Of a stretch of DNA of 64,000 bases, positions 42,501-51,500 are shown in pieces. The DNA comes from Ricordea florida (Eukaryota > Cnidaria > Anthozoa > Corallimorpharia > Ricordeidae): the NCBI GenBank assembly GCA_949710005.1, contig OX453276.1:10541053-10605052 (forward strand). The letters are read 5' to 3'. The position numbers and the translations under genes were made by a program. How positions within the stretch are numbered: the first letter of the stretch is position 1; every line of letters starts with the position of its first letter. Below the pieces are notes generated by a model. That model saw nothing but the letters and a program-made list of their open reading frames with translations, had not been told where the DNA came from and did no database searches.

Positions 42501-43976
42501 AAAAGAAGAAACGTCGAGTCTCGAAAAAACCGAAACCTTCTGACGAAATATTTTCTTGTGTATGAAACTTTGTCAGGAAATACGTGTTTCTTTACTGAAA
42601 GACATCTTTGAAGAACAACTTTAAATCTGGAAAATACAGGACCAGAAAAGTATTACGTCTTTCGGGAAACCCATATCCCTATCAACGAAGGACGAGTCAA
42701 ACAATCAAGCCGCGCTAAGGAAAGCTGCACGCAGTTACTTGGTCTCGCTGTTTACAGACGTTTTCTTTTCTCGTTCTTTTTCCCCACTGTAGCACACAGC
42801 AATTCACTCTCTAACTACTGCCCGATTAGATGACTTCACATTTTCGACGAAATTAAATTAATTACGCCAATTTTGAAATAACCTCCGCTAAAGCCGCTGT
42901 TTTCTTGACTTCCAGTCTATTGAAAGTGCAAGTTGCTTAAAATAAAACGGTTAATGGGCATTTCGGCATCGTGCAAGCCTGAAAAACGGACCTGTTTGCT
43001 ACAGACAATCAAACACTGCTCTGATATTAGTGACACGTATAGTCTACTATTGTTCACAGGCATTATATCTGAAGGAAAAAATTGTAGGGTCAAGTTTTCG
43101 ATGGAATTTCTGAAATAGAATCGAAATAATTCGTCGTACAAATCTTAAATACAGTAACATATAACAAAACTACAGCTCCGGCGAAACTGTTTATTGATGG
43201 TGCACTACAGAACGCCTTTGTACGCGGCGCTCTTGTTAATCAAGACAATCAAGGCCAGCAAAGCCATTTCCGGTCCCACGACGCGAAGCATAGGTAGAAA
43301 ACGTGCGATACTGTATATATATATTACACATCAATTGTATGTATGAATTCCAAGTATAGCTATGCCTATCCCAAAATGGGACAACAGTTTGTTTGGTCAT
43401 AGGTCAACAGCATCGCCAACCGTACATGCGGTGAGGACGATCAACTAACATCAGTCGATGCCTCCTTCTATTAAAGAGGACTTCGCAGTACACAAAGAAA
43501 AGTGTCATGCCGAGTCGGGTGGAACAAAGAATAAATACAACAGAAGAGACTAAAGAACTTACCGAGCCATTCGCGCAGCCTTCTTCCGGGAATTTTTCAC
43601 ACTCTAAAAAGTCTGGCCACCTTTCGTTGTATCGTTCGACAACCGAGCAAGGGTTTCTTGTCGCTAGGCACTGTTCTCTGCACGGTAGATTTACACTATT
43701 ATTTGAACAACGCGGTTTGTAAACTTGACAAAGAAGCGGCTGCAGAACCGACCAACACTTAGACAGAAATTTCAGCCCTTCCCACTTTTTCAAGTTTTCT
43801 TTTATATCCTCTTGGTTCTTGGAGTCTGTGGCCAATTCGGTTGTAGTGAACTCGTAATCTAACCACGAACCGAAGCAAGTTCGCTCGGTAAGAAGTTCAC
43901 ACGTGTAGTTTCCAGCTATGCTCACTTGAAACAAGGTGTGGAGAATCATCAATGCCCACAGGTGCGGTGTAGCCAT
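30371..43976 (-). CDS. SMO: Smoothened, Frizzled-class seven-pass receptor (10 exons)
   Basis: SMO is the membrane transducer of Hedgehog signalling, acting at cilium and plasma membrane. Ten minus-strand exons join with correct phases: 43976-43563, 40597-40397, 37775-37603, 36823-36604, 35543-35420, 34907-34815, 33780-33672, 32679-32500, 31996-31922, 30539-30371 (585 codons). Visible parts: signal peptide; cysteine-rich domain ([27 protein letters not shown]); linker ([17 protein letters not shown]); seven helices including [29 protein letters not shown] and [13 protein letters not shown]. The tail after helix 7 is only about 80 residues, far shorter than in vertebrates (human SMO about 787 aa in total). 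Exon 10 has a possible internal donor (GCAG|GTGAAG), so an alternative tail is possible. Confidence 0.92.
30903..31360 (+). repeat. tRNA-derived SINE carrying an inserted 40-bp-repeat foldback
   Basis: The tRNA-like head has an A box (ttagctcggttgg, 30914) and B box (ggttcaaaacccc, 30959), then a body (aactgaggagaaagtgctgc) and a tail (gatcgtaaagagtagg) like 12870-12910. At 31147-31308 it is interrupted by inverted copies of the tagtgaatcatgtaagcc / tttacaaaatatccc repeat also found at 41428-41560. Confidence 0.78.
31922..31996 (-). CDS. SMO: SMO exon 9: basic juxtamembrane tail
   Basis: 75 bp, acceptor GTGTTTCAG, donor GTTGT|GTAAGT. It encodes a basic stretch ([20 protein letters not shown]), comparable in position to the basic post-helix-7 segment of SMO. 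Confidence 0.82.
32075..32165. repeat. Dispersed repeat, inverted relative to 37440-37565
   Basis: Shared blocks include actttcactcaacaaaacaa and cactgtgattggttgattct, found in reverse complement near 37500-37565. Both lie in SMO introns. Confidence 0.7.
32165..32450 (+). repeat. SINE (plus orientation), relative of 14730-15035
   Basis: The caggaggtttagggttgcgc, actgtgtctctccacccaac and aatgctggggttaaacctac blocks correspond in order to the minus-strand SINE at 14730-15035. SMO intron 8-9. Confidence 0.65.
32500..32679 (-). CDS. SMO: SMO exon 8: extracellular loop 3 and helix 7
   Basis: 180 bp, acceptor TTATTCAAG, donor CGAAG|GTAGCA. It contains [20 protein letters not shown], almost the human helix 7 sequence. 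Confidence 0.93.
32770..32985. repeat. Dispersed repeat copy (see 8880-9340)
   Basis: It shares gcaatctgattggctgagct, the agtttcacaggaagatttag block and actaaaacaattagattt with the TSEN2-intron copy, with moderate divergence. Confidence 0.65.
33010..33195. repeat. Palindromic MITE in SMO intron
   Basis: gtggtttgtttacaaatac...gctggctgtaaaatgaac faces gttcattttacagccagc...gtatttgtaaacaaaccac, with tgtcaatactgcac/gtgcagtattgaca inside. The mirrored open frames here are palindrome artefacts. Confidence 0.88.
33672..33780 (-). CDS. SMO: SMO exon 7: helix 6 and start of extracellular loop 3
   Basis: 109 bp, acceptor CATATTAG, donor TTCG|GTAAGT. It encodes [20 protein letters not shown] and QKKWENSY, equivalent to [20 protein letters not shown] and QAEWERSF. 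Confidence 0.9.
34024..34193. repeat. Palindromic MITE in SMO intron
   Basis: The arms ttatgcgtctgtcctcttat...cataacattgtcaaag and their inverse meet near 34108. A single diverged arm occurs at 34425-34460. Confidence 0.88.
34815..34907 (-). CDS. SMO: SMO exon 6: intracellular loop 3
   Basis: 93 bp, acceptor CTCTTTAG, donor GTAG|GTAAGC. It encodes [17 protein letters not shown], equivalent to LSEKAASKINETMLRLG. Confidence 0.92.
   Translation of the reverse strand, partial: DLPPYASYEDPIPIFLALGQHTKSKKQLLE
35420..35543 (-). CDS. SMO: SMO exon 5: extracellular loop 2 and helix 5
   Basis: 124 bp, acceptor GCCCACAG, donor CAAG|GTGATC. It encodes [19 protein letters not shown], followed by a hydrophobic helix. 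Confidence 0.92.
35544..36128. other. SMO intron 4, no recognisable feature
   Basis: AT-rich intron sequence without coding or clear repeat signature. Confidence 0.4.
36129..36560. repeat. 432-bp MITE with cagggcgt termini
   Basis: The termini cagggcgtcaaatt and aattttacgccctg are inverse and flanked by ta on both sides. Internal short inverted runs (gcgacta / tagtcgc, ttggcgac) are present. It sits 43 bp downstream of SMO exon 4 in transcript sense. Confidence 0.75.
36604..36823 (-). CDS. SMO: SMO exon 4: helices 3-5
   Basis: 220 bp, acceptor TTTCCTCAG, donor CAG|GTACGA. It encodes [20 protein letters not shown] and [20 protein letters not shown], equivalent to IVYYALMAGVVWFVV and SYFHLLTWSLPFVLTV in human SMO. 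Confidence 0.92.
37010..37145. repeat. Dispersed repeat (relative of 27435-27745 and 28180-28390)
   Basis: Shares aaatcccaggatatcccgga-like and agcaagataggcc blocks followed by a ccagtcaggacacaggatt segment. Confidence 0.5.
37236..37372. repeat. Palindrome with acttaatgtatgg tips
   Basis: cacttaatgtatggccg faces ggaccatacattaagtg, with gttttcccgaga and ttcccgagac repeats inside. Confidence 0.7.
37440..37565. repeat. Dispersed repeat, inverted relative to 32075-32165
   Basis: agaatcaaccaatcacagtg and ttttgttgagtgaaagt are the reverse complement of the copy at 32075-32165. Confidence 0.7.
37603..37775 (-). CDS. SMO: SMO exon 3: helices 1-2 and extracellular loop 1
   Basis: 173 bp, acceptor CCTTGATAG, donor AG|GTAAGC. 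It encodes [15 protein letters not shown] and a [12 protein letters not shown] loop that matches the GARREIVCR loop of vertebrate SMO. Confidence 0.92.
37870..37980. repeat. Short palindrome with gaggtcattac tips
   Basis: gaggtcattacatggaaatc...caaggccttgatgtattgacc-type arms face ggtcaatac...gagacttccttgtaatgacc. Confidence 0.7.
38100..38272. repeat. GC-rich near-perfect palindrome
   Basis: tagcctgtgccaggctc...gatcgtgggcacgatcgaaa...aatcggtgggagtct faces its inverse around 38188. This gives four overlapping mirrored open frames, which are not genes. Confidence 0.9.
38440..39030. other. SMO intron 2 segment, no recognisable gene
   Basis: Contains tcctgaagaagacactagag-like sequence reminiscent of dispersed repeats, but no full element could be bounded. 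Confidence 0.35.
39040..39460 (-). repeat. Long dispersed repeat, copy 2 (inverted to 22620-23085)
   Basis: On the minus strand it reads the same [20 protein letters not shown] stretch and has the same GC-rich end, with a longer gtc/gac trinucleotide run (39318-39341, about eight units versus four). The two copies lie 16 kb apart in opposite orientation. Confidence 0.8.
39461..40396. other. SMO intron 2 segment, no recognisable gene
   Basis: No coding or repeat signature apart from a poly-C run at about 40328-40341. Confidence 0.4.
40397..40597 (-). CDS. SMO: SMO exon 2: linker and start of helix 1
   Basis: 67 codons, acceptor CTCTCTAG, donor ATG|GTAAGG. It encodes the Smoothened-specific [14 protein letters not shown] linker and the first part of transmembrane helix 1. 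Confidence 0.93.
40860..41040. repeat. Dispersed repeat (relative of 21180-21600)
   Basis: Carries ttttcaagcagtttagtctg and gattttagtctagactaggg blocks also present in the 21.2-21.6 kb repeat. Confidence 0.6.
41428..41560. repeat. About 40-bp tandem repeat (ggggtagtgaatcatg)
   Basis: Three head-to-tail units of ggggtagtgaatcatgtaag plus cctttacaaaatatcc. The same unit forms the foldback inside the SINE at 31147-31308. It is followed by a poly-C run at 41561-41575. Confidence 0.8.
41600..43562. other. SMO intron 1, no recognisable gene
   Basis: A short open frame (42363-42611, basic, with [18 protein letters not shown]) has no family signature and is probably chance. Confidence 0.4.
43563..43976 (-). 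CDS. SMO: SMO exon 1: signal peptide and cysteine-rich domain
   Basis: Starts at ATG 43976 with a hydrophobic leader ([15 protein letters not shown]) and ends at TCG|GTAAGT. It contains most CRD cysteines. The [15 protein letters not shown] stretch is closer to Smoothened (WPDFLRC...FPEGC) than to Frizzled. Confidence 0.93.
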
Positions 43977-44349
43977 TTCGGGAGATTTGACGCAATGAAG
44001 AAAACAAAAACATAAAAACGCGAACAGAAGTACACTTCTGGTAAAAGATTACACCACTTCGGCACAGTTCACAACACTCCAAAAGCCTCCCGACCAGTGT
44101 GAACCACCTCATTATCAAATTTCATGTAAAGCGATCTTTGTTTACCTTTATTGTTAACTCATTAAACCAGAGAGTTTTAAATATTTGGAGAGTTGGACTT
44201 GAACGCTTGTTTAGAAGTACTGTTTTGTTCTTTGTCCGTTTAGAATGAATTAAGTAGAACGCAAAGTATGAAGAGATTTCAACGTTTCAAAGTCAAATTC
44301 TCCGGTGGTTTCAAAAAGAGTTGGTCCGGACATCACTCATTCGTTGTTG
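43977..44349 (-). promoter_or_regulatory. Probable SMO 5' region
   Basis: This is the sequence directly upstream of the SMO start. No TATA box or other motif convinced me, and an upstream non-coding exon cannot be excluded. Confidence 0.3.
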
Positions 44350-44356
44350 TGTGAAA

Positions 44357-44751
44357 CAGGGGCACCCAACGAGAATATAGTTCAAAACCACTTAAACATA
44401 GCATTGTTAAAGTGTTTTAGTATTTAAAAGGTAGATTTAAGCATATTTTTATCCCCTAAAATTTAATCTGTTCGGATTTCCTAGCTGAAAGTCTAGTTGT
44501 GATCCGAAAATTATAGCGATCAAAACTTACCTTTTCGGAAATTTCAGCCAGAAAAAAGGCTCCCGAGACTCTAGGTGACCTTTTTACGTTAAAAATCCGT
44601 TAAAAATGGGCAATAAGACCATTTTTAGATGTTCGAAAATCCTAGGAGAGGCAAACAAGCAAGAAATTTTTTTAACAAATGTTCCGAAAATTCTAGATCT
44701 CAATCGTCTTCCGAACAGATATTTTCCGAAAATTGACGTTGGGTGCCCCTG
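44357..44751. repeat. 395-bp hAT-like MITE
   Basis: The terminal inverted repeats caggggcacccaacg / cgttgggtgcccctg are perfect, flanked by tgtgaaa on both sides (44350-44356 and 44752-44758). CAGGG termini with a 7-8 bp duplication fit hAT. Internally several ttccgaaaatt-like blocks recur. No coding frame. Confidence 0.88.
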
Positions 44752-44984
44752 TGTGAAAGCATGATGACTTCTCATTGTGACCATTGTTTATTTTAAACAT
44801 CCCAGAGGGGCTGGGCTGTCATTGAGTTTTGAAGAAAGTTGTTTTATAAAAGACGCATAAAGGAGAAGACTAACGTGCGCATACGCATGAAACTTCAGCC
44901 ACAGAAAACTCCGACCGCTTGTTCTCTGCGTTCAATTGATCAATCTTTCGTCGTCCACATGCACAACCCAATTTGAATAGGTAA

Positions 44985-45205
44985 TCAAATGCTTTCAAGT
45001 GCAATTTTGAATGATAAGCACAAGTAAATTTTTCAAAGCCTGAAGAAATTGCACGAGCATGTAGGGCGTGCAATTTGTTGTCTTTCAAAAATTTGCGAGT
45101 GCATATTTACACAAAATTGCACTCAAAAGTATCTGATATACATTTCATTTCAAATGTCTGCACTCAATTTCAACTTTCTGCACTCAATTTCAACTTTCTG
45201 CAATG
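44985..45205. repeat. Imperfect palindrome plus 21-bp direct repeat
   Basis: Relative of 23330-23450 (caagtgcaattttgaatgat). It is followed by ctgcactcaatttcaacttt repeated head to tail at about 45159-45199. Confidence 0.6.
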
Positions 45206-48124
45206 TTTGGGATTAATTGACATACTCTCAGCAATCAGCGCGTTGAAATTTTTGCTTGTATATTAGCATCCATTTTTCACGGAGGTTTTATTCCCAATAC
45301 GTAAATATACTGCACAGAAAAATCGGTTCCGTGACCTGACCACGATATATTGAAGGATGATGGTCAGACTGATGGTAACGCAAATCTGACATGCCAGCAG
45401 TGACCGAAGCGTAACTTCTTTTTACAATTCCAATTTTTTATTAAGCAAACAGATTATGAGAATGAAGAAAATGATCAACATATGGAAACTGAATTGATCT
45501 AACAGTAAATTCCCCAAATCAGGATTAAAGGGAAAGTGTGGTACTCAGTAAGGAGAATCAGTTTTTCAGATCTTGAGAGTGAAAGTCGTAGGCTAACCTC
45601 TTTGCATTCTTTCCAGTGTCGAGTGTGTCCGTAATCGATTTGTGACAATAGTGCATCAGTAGGCAGTTGTTAAAATGGGTCTGACTTCATAGTGCTTCTT
45701 GGCTTGCTCTTCTTGAGTCGTTTGAGAGCAGGAAATATGCACCCTGAAGTTGCCGAAACTATACTAAGGGGGGAGGGGAGGGGGGTGGAAGGCTAGGGGA
45801 CGTCTCGTCATGTGGTCAGGAACCAAAATTCTACGTTTCACGAATCACGAAACAATAACTTACTTTTTCACGCTTTTAGAAAACAGAAGTCGGACAAAAA
45901 GTTACGGAAGCGACTTCTGGTCTCATTTTGTAAAACAGACTGCTTTGCTTTTGTTCACTTGTGTGCGGACCTTATGAAACACACTGATTTGACTTGCACA
46001 GATCGCCCCCGGGGGAGCTCAACCACTAAGAATGGTTACTGCCCTCGTGAATGTGAGAATATCATCATCATCATCTTCAATCCACGTGAATTCACGAGTG
46101 ACGATCACGGATTTAATTTTAGCAGGTCGCGTTTCACGGAATGCACTCGAATCACGATTCTCAGGACAGTTTTCAATACTTCACGATTCACGGACAGCAA
46201 AAATCGCGGATCACGAGGTCACGAAAACTAGAAATACGACTCCCGCAAAAACCTCGCGAAGCTAGTTTTGAAGAAGTCACAATGCTTTCATATTTTATTC
46301 TTTATTTTTTTTTTATATATTTTTTTTTTATATTAGCGTAATCCCCATTATTTTATTTCTTATGCTGTGTTTGGTACACAATTAGTGACACCTGGTGCAA
46401 ATTACATGATCAGTATACCACTCGACACAGTGCTTAAAAATTGACCTTCATTTAGCTCTTTCACTGCCACTGAGATTGCACCAGAGGGAATAGAAGTAAA
46501 ATTATTTATTATCTTGACAGGGAATACAGAGTCCATGAAGTATCACAATAATATTCACTTGACACAAATTGAAAATGATTGTAAATCTTTTGCAGGTGAA
46601 ATCTTGAAGAGTTGATATGAATGCTTGTGTTTACCATGGTGTAAAAACCTGTTTTTTTTTAGTTTTATTTTCTTAGTCTCTACTGCTTTGTCTCCTTTGT
46701 TGTACATCCCTTTTAAACACAATATGTTCTTACACTGAGGATGAGTTGAATGCTCCAATTATTTTTTGTTTATGTTTTTTGGTTATAATTGGATGAGGTT
46801 CATTGTAAGAAGAATCTTCTGATTAGATATTTTATTGTCTACTGCAGTCATTATTTCATTCCTAGGTAACCACAATTGACAGCATTATGAATAGTGCATG
46901 TTTCAATTTGTGCACTCTCTTCAGTTGCAATGGTACTCTCAGTGGTAGATAAGAAAATTCCTCTTCCCTCAAAAGAGATGCCATATCAACAGAAGTGTGA
47001 GATACAATGTCATTACATAAAAAAAATTGGGGGTAAAACAATTGGATTCTACAGAAGCTTTGAATAAAGGTTTGGTAATAGTGAGTGCCGACTGTATAGT
47101 ATGTGGTTGTTCTATTTTTAGGTCATATCATAAAAACAATACATGAAATAAAGAGTTATTGAAATCTTAATATGTTGAAAAAGATTGCTGCACTACGTAC
47201 TCCTGTAAAAAAATAATGTGAAATCAACATCAATCAGTTAAAAGTATATACCACATGAAAGTTTAATTGTGCTGTTACAGAAACAGGCAAAATATCCATA
47301 CCCAACAAGAGAAGGTTATATTATTTTGAATATATGCAAATTTCTATTATAAAAACTGCAGAAGAAAGATTTAATATAAGGATGGCATTTCATCGAAAAA
47401 GTCATGCCAGCCAGAGGTATTGAACTGTAACCAATGACATATAGTAATGAGAAGCACTATCATTATATTATTATCATTATTATTATCATTACTATTATTA
47501 TTACTGGTATTGATATTATTATTATTACTATTGTTATATTTTTTACGTTTAACATAATATATTTTTATGGGGTGGGATGCATGCCCTAACCTTCGTAAAG
47601 GTATTGTTACTCTATTACTGCAAGCAACACAAAAATCTTCTTAATAGGCTTTCCATCAGAGGTGGTAGTAATCAAAACAGCTCCAAACAATACCATTTCT
47701 TCTTAAAGGCTTGAAATCTAGTGCGGTCATTTGTCTATAAAGTTTGTGTGGAAAATCATTATTGAAAGGATAGGGCATTTAGAAAACTTGAAACACTTGT
47801 TACTACATACAGCACACTTGCAATGAATATATGAGAAAGATCATAAACATTTTGGCATTACAAAATTTATTTTCTTCTTTATATAGGTTTTCCGATGTAA
47901 AATGTTAACTGTATGTTGTGGTTGTTATTAAATATTGATATTTGACATCATAAAAATGAAGTAAAAAACAGAAAGTAACAAGGTTAATATGTTAATTAAG
48001 GCTTGAATTAACATTTTATTTGTGGGAAATGGCCAGGTTTCTAGATTGCAATATTATCAGGGGGGTGGGGGGGGTCATTGAACTCTAAGGTAAAACTGAC
48101 CCATTGTGAAAAGGCTATGAAACT
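45206..48124. other. Intergenic repeat-rich and AT-rich DNA left of the Polinton
   Basis: 45800-46260 holds many tcacga/atcacg iterations (ttcacgaatcacg, cgattcacggac) that look like a diverged tandem repeat. 47455-47545 is a tat/tac/atc trinucleotide microsatellite. I see no coding gene. The stretch ends with aaact (48120-48124), the left candidate target duplication. Confidence 0.5.
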
Positions 48125-48295
48125 AGAGAGTAGGTAGTGGGGGGTTTTGGCACAAACATGATTTTTATAAAAAAACAATTAATAAAGTTGCACTATCTGG
48201 GGTATGGCACACACGATTAATTTTCTGTCAAATCTGAGTAAAAATATTAAACAAAGATTAATCAGGAAAAATTATCAGAAAATTAAACAGAGATT

Positions 48296-48445
48296 TTGCC
48301 AAGTCAATACCAAGCCAATACCAAGCCATTACCAAACCTCCACCAAGTCTATACCAAGCCGATGCCAAGCCATTACCAGCCCATCACCAACCCACCACCA
48401 AGCCGATACCAAGCCGATACCAAGCCGATACCGAGCCGATCCGTT
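48296..48445 (+). repeat. 11-bp tandem repeats in the left TIR
   Basis: About thirteen consecutive units of the type taccaagccga (variants taccaagccat, caccaacccac). The 11-bp period, close to one helical turn, would place bound proteins on one DNA face. The mirrored copy is at about 63551-63700. Confidence 0.9.
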
Positions 48446-48555
48446 GCCAAACCTTATACTGCTCCCTCCCAAGTGGATGCGGAGAATTTACCATCCCTAT
48501 CCAAGACCATCCCCGCATAAGTATCCGCAAAATAAAATTTGGATTTTAATGTTAA

Positions 48556-48582
48556 TTTAAAGAATAACTTACGAAAGTATAA
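48556..48582 (+). promoter_or_regulatory. TTTAAAG box and TTAC-gaaa-GTA element, polB promoter
   Basis: TTTAAAG starts 27 nt before the polB ATG, followed by cttacgaaagtataa. It lies within the TIR, so an exact copy drives the outermost gene at the other end. Confidence 0.7.
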
Positions 48583-51500
48583 ATGGAAGAGTTGCAAAAG
48601 AAAAAAGTTGTGGAATTGAAAGAACTTGCCCGAACACATATTGGTAGGGGATTTTCTAATTTGAGGAGTAAACGCGAACTAGTTGAAGCATTGAGAAATA
48701 TTCCAGAAGTTATGGAAGAGATGCTTAATCTGCAGAGACAAAGACCTATTCTTGATGAGCCAATACCTAATATTGATGCTAAAATTCTAAAACCTAAAAA
48801 ACCAAAACCTCCTAAAATTCCAATTAAAAATTTGCAAAGCAGAGTAGAAAAACCAGTAATTAAAGATATTAACGAGTTTGCAGATTGGATACAATCTTAT
48901 ATACCAGAACCTTCCAAAAAGATTGTGGACGAACGAATAGAAAGTATGAAGGAAAAGTTTAACAAAATATTTAAACGTTTTAATCAAAAAGAAAATTTGA
49001 GTGAAAAGGCCGATCAAATAAGAAAACGTTTTGCGCCAAAAGAAAGTCTGAAGGAAAGATTTACACGAAAGTTTAAAAAACCAGTAACTGAATATGGAAA
49101 AGAATTTTTCACATTTAATGAACAACAAACAGCATTGAGGGGATATCTGAAAACTTACAGGATAGATGGAAAGAAAGGTTATGGACCAAAAGAGTTTTTA
49201 AATCATATCAAACCAAGAGTTCTTGATCTAATTAACCAGAAAAAGAAACCAATAAAGGTAAAATTTATATTAACATGTAATTTAATAAAAGAATCTCCAG
49301 ATACAAATCGTATTGAAGAAGAGGCAAGAAAATTCTTTCATTCACGTACAGAAATAATTACTGATTCAGATGATATATCAAATTTTTATGATAATATGGC
49401 TAATCGAATACTAAAGGAATATGAAAAATATTTAAGTAATGGTTATAAATGGAAATTTAAAAATATAATATGTTTTGATATTGGAATAACACCATACAAG
49501 CCGCTTAAGGGAAGTTCATATATTATAACACCCCCACATTTAGAGTCAAAAAAGGCAATTATTAACCACAAGAATTTTAATGATAATGAATGTTTTAAGT
49601 GGGCAGTAACTGAAGCTGTATTTCCAAGAGATAAAAACCCTCAAAGAGTAAATAATGAATTAAGAGAAAACTCAAAGAACTTCAATTGGACTGGAATGGA
49701 GTTCCCAGTTTCATTAAAAGATATTGATAAGTTTGAAAGGCAAAACCCCTACTATATTAATGTTTTAGGATATGAAAATGGTTATGTATTTCCTTTAAGA
49801 ATAAGTGATAATCAATTAGGAGATAATGTAATAAATTTAATTATGATATCAGATGATAAAAATAATCACTACTGTTGGGTAAAGAGTTTAAGTAGACTTT
49901 TATCAGCTCAAGTTAGTAAACATAAATGTAAGAGACATTTTTGTATCAGTTGTTTTAACTCATTTCGAGAAATAGATTCATTAGAAAAACATACCGAATA
50001 CTGCAACAAAAACAAAGCAGTTAGGATTGATATGCCAAAAGATAAAAATGGAAATCCTATATTTATTAAATTCGTTAATTATAAAAGAAAAATGCGTGTG
50101 CCATTTTTAGTGTATGCCGACTTTGAGTGTTACCCAGAGAAAATTGATATAGATATAAGTTGTTTAGATAATAGTAAAAGCTTTACTCAAAAGTATCAGA
50201 AACATAAACCATCTGGATTCTGTTATTATATAAAGTGTTTTGATGAGAATATATTACCACCAAACTTTGAAAAACTTGTAAGATATACTGCAAAATCTCC
50301 AGATGAAGATGTAGCACAGATATTTGTAGAATATTTAGAGAGAGATATTAGAAGAATTTATAATGAAATAATAAAACCAAGAAACAAAAAGTTCTATTAC
50401 TATAAAAAGGGAAATATGTCAGAAATAGATAAAAAAGAATATGAAAATGCTAAGAAATGCCATATATGTGAGTGTGAATTAGGAGAAGATAAGGTATTAG
50501 ATCACTGCCACCTTACAGGAAAGTATAGAGGAGCAGCTCATAAAGATTGTAACTCGAATTTCGAGATCCCAAAGTTCATACCTATAGTATTTCATAATCT
50601 ATCTGGTTATGATTCACATTTATTTATTAAGAATCTTGGGAAAACAGATGGAGAAATAACTCCCATAGCACAAAATGAGGAAAGGTATATTTCTTTCTCA
50701 AAAAAGATTGTAGTTGATGAATATATAGATAAAAGTGGGGAGAAAAAAATAGTTAAGAGAGAAATGAGATTCATCGATTCATTAAAATTTATGTCATCCA
50801 GTCTTGATGGACTAGTTGATAATCTCACCAAATGTGGAAAGTGTGAGGCGTGTAAGCCAGGAGATTGTATAAAGAGATACATTGAAGATGGAAAGATCAT
50901 TAAGTATGAAGGTATTGGTAAATGCGGACGATGTAAGAATTGTAATTTAGTTGAAAGTAAATGTCTTTCTCCATCAGATAAATACCTAAATGAAGTAAAA
51001 AAGTATTTTGAAGGCGAAGAATTAAATCTAACGTTAAGAAAGGGTGTATATCCATATGATTATATTGACAGCTTTGATAAACTAAATGAAACTCATCTTC
51101 CACCAAAGGATGCATTTTTCTCAAAACTAAATGATGAAGATATAAATGAAGAAAATTACCAACACGCTAAAAATGTGTGGAAAACTTTTAATATGAAAAC
51201 TTTTAGGGAGTATCATGATCTATATCTCAAGCTAGATGTATTATTGTTAGCGGACGTATTTGAAAATTTTAGAGATGTTTGTATTAAAAATTATGGATTG
51301 GATCCTGCTTGGTACTACACCTCTCCCGGCTTATCTTGGGACGCTATGTTAAAGTTAACTAAAGTAAAATTGGAGTTACTAACTGACATTAACATGTTAC
51401 TTATGTTTGAACAAGGTGTAAGAGGAGGTGTATCACAGATTTCAACTAGATATGCTGAAGCAAACAATACATATATGAAGAAATATGATCCAAACAAACC

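Larger units (their letters stand above)
48125..48585 (+). repeat. Left terminal inverted repeat of Polinton
   Basis: 461 bp, matching the reverse complement of 63411-63871 as far as I can read. It carries a 27-bp match to polB (48173-48199), an 11-bp tandem repeat (about 48296-48445), a TTTAAAG promoter box (48556) and the start codon of polB (48583-48585). Confidence 0.95.

Noticed and set aside
42363..42611. Short basic open frame in SMO intron 1
   Set aside because: No similarity, splice context or conservation evidence; most likely chance.
43563..43976. Frizzled or secreted Frizzled-related protein
   Set aside because: The CRD ending WPDFLEC...FPEEGC, the [12 protein letters not shown] linker and the later helices are Smoothened-specific.
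48204..48560. 118-aa open frame inside each TIR (mirror 63436-63792)
   Set aside because: It is produced by the 11-bp tandem repeat, is present only because the TIR is duplicated, and has no convincing TTTAAAG box. More likely non-coding.
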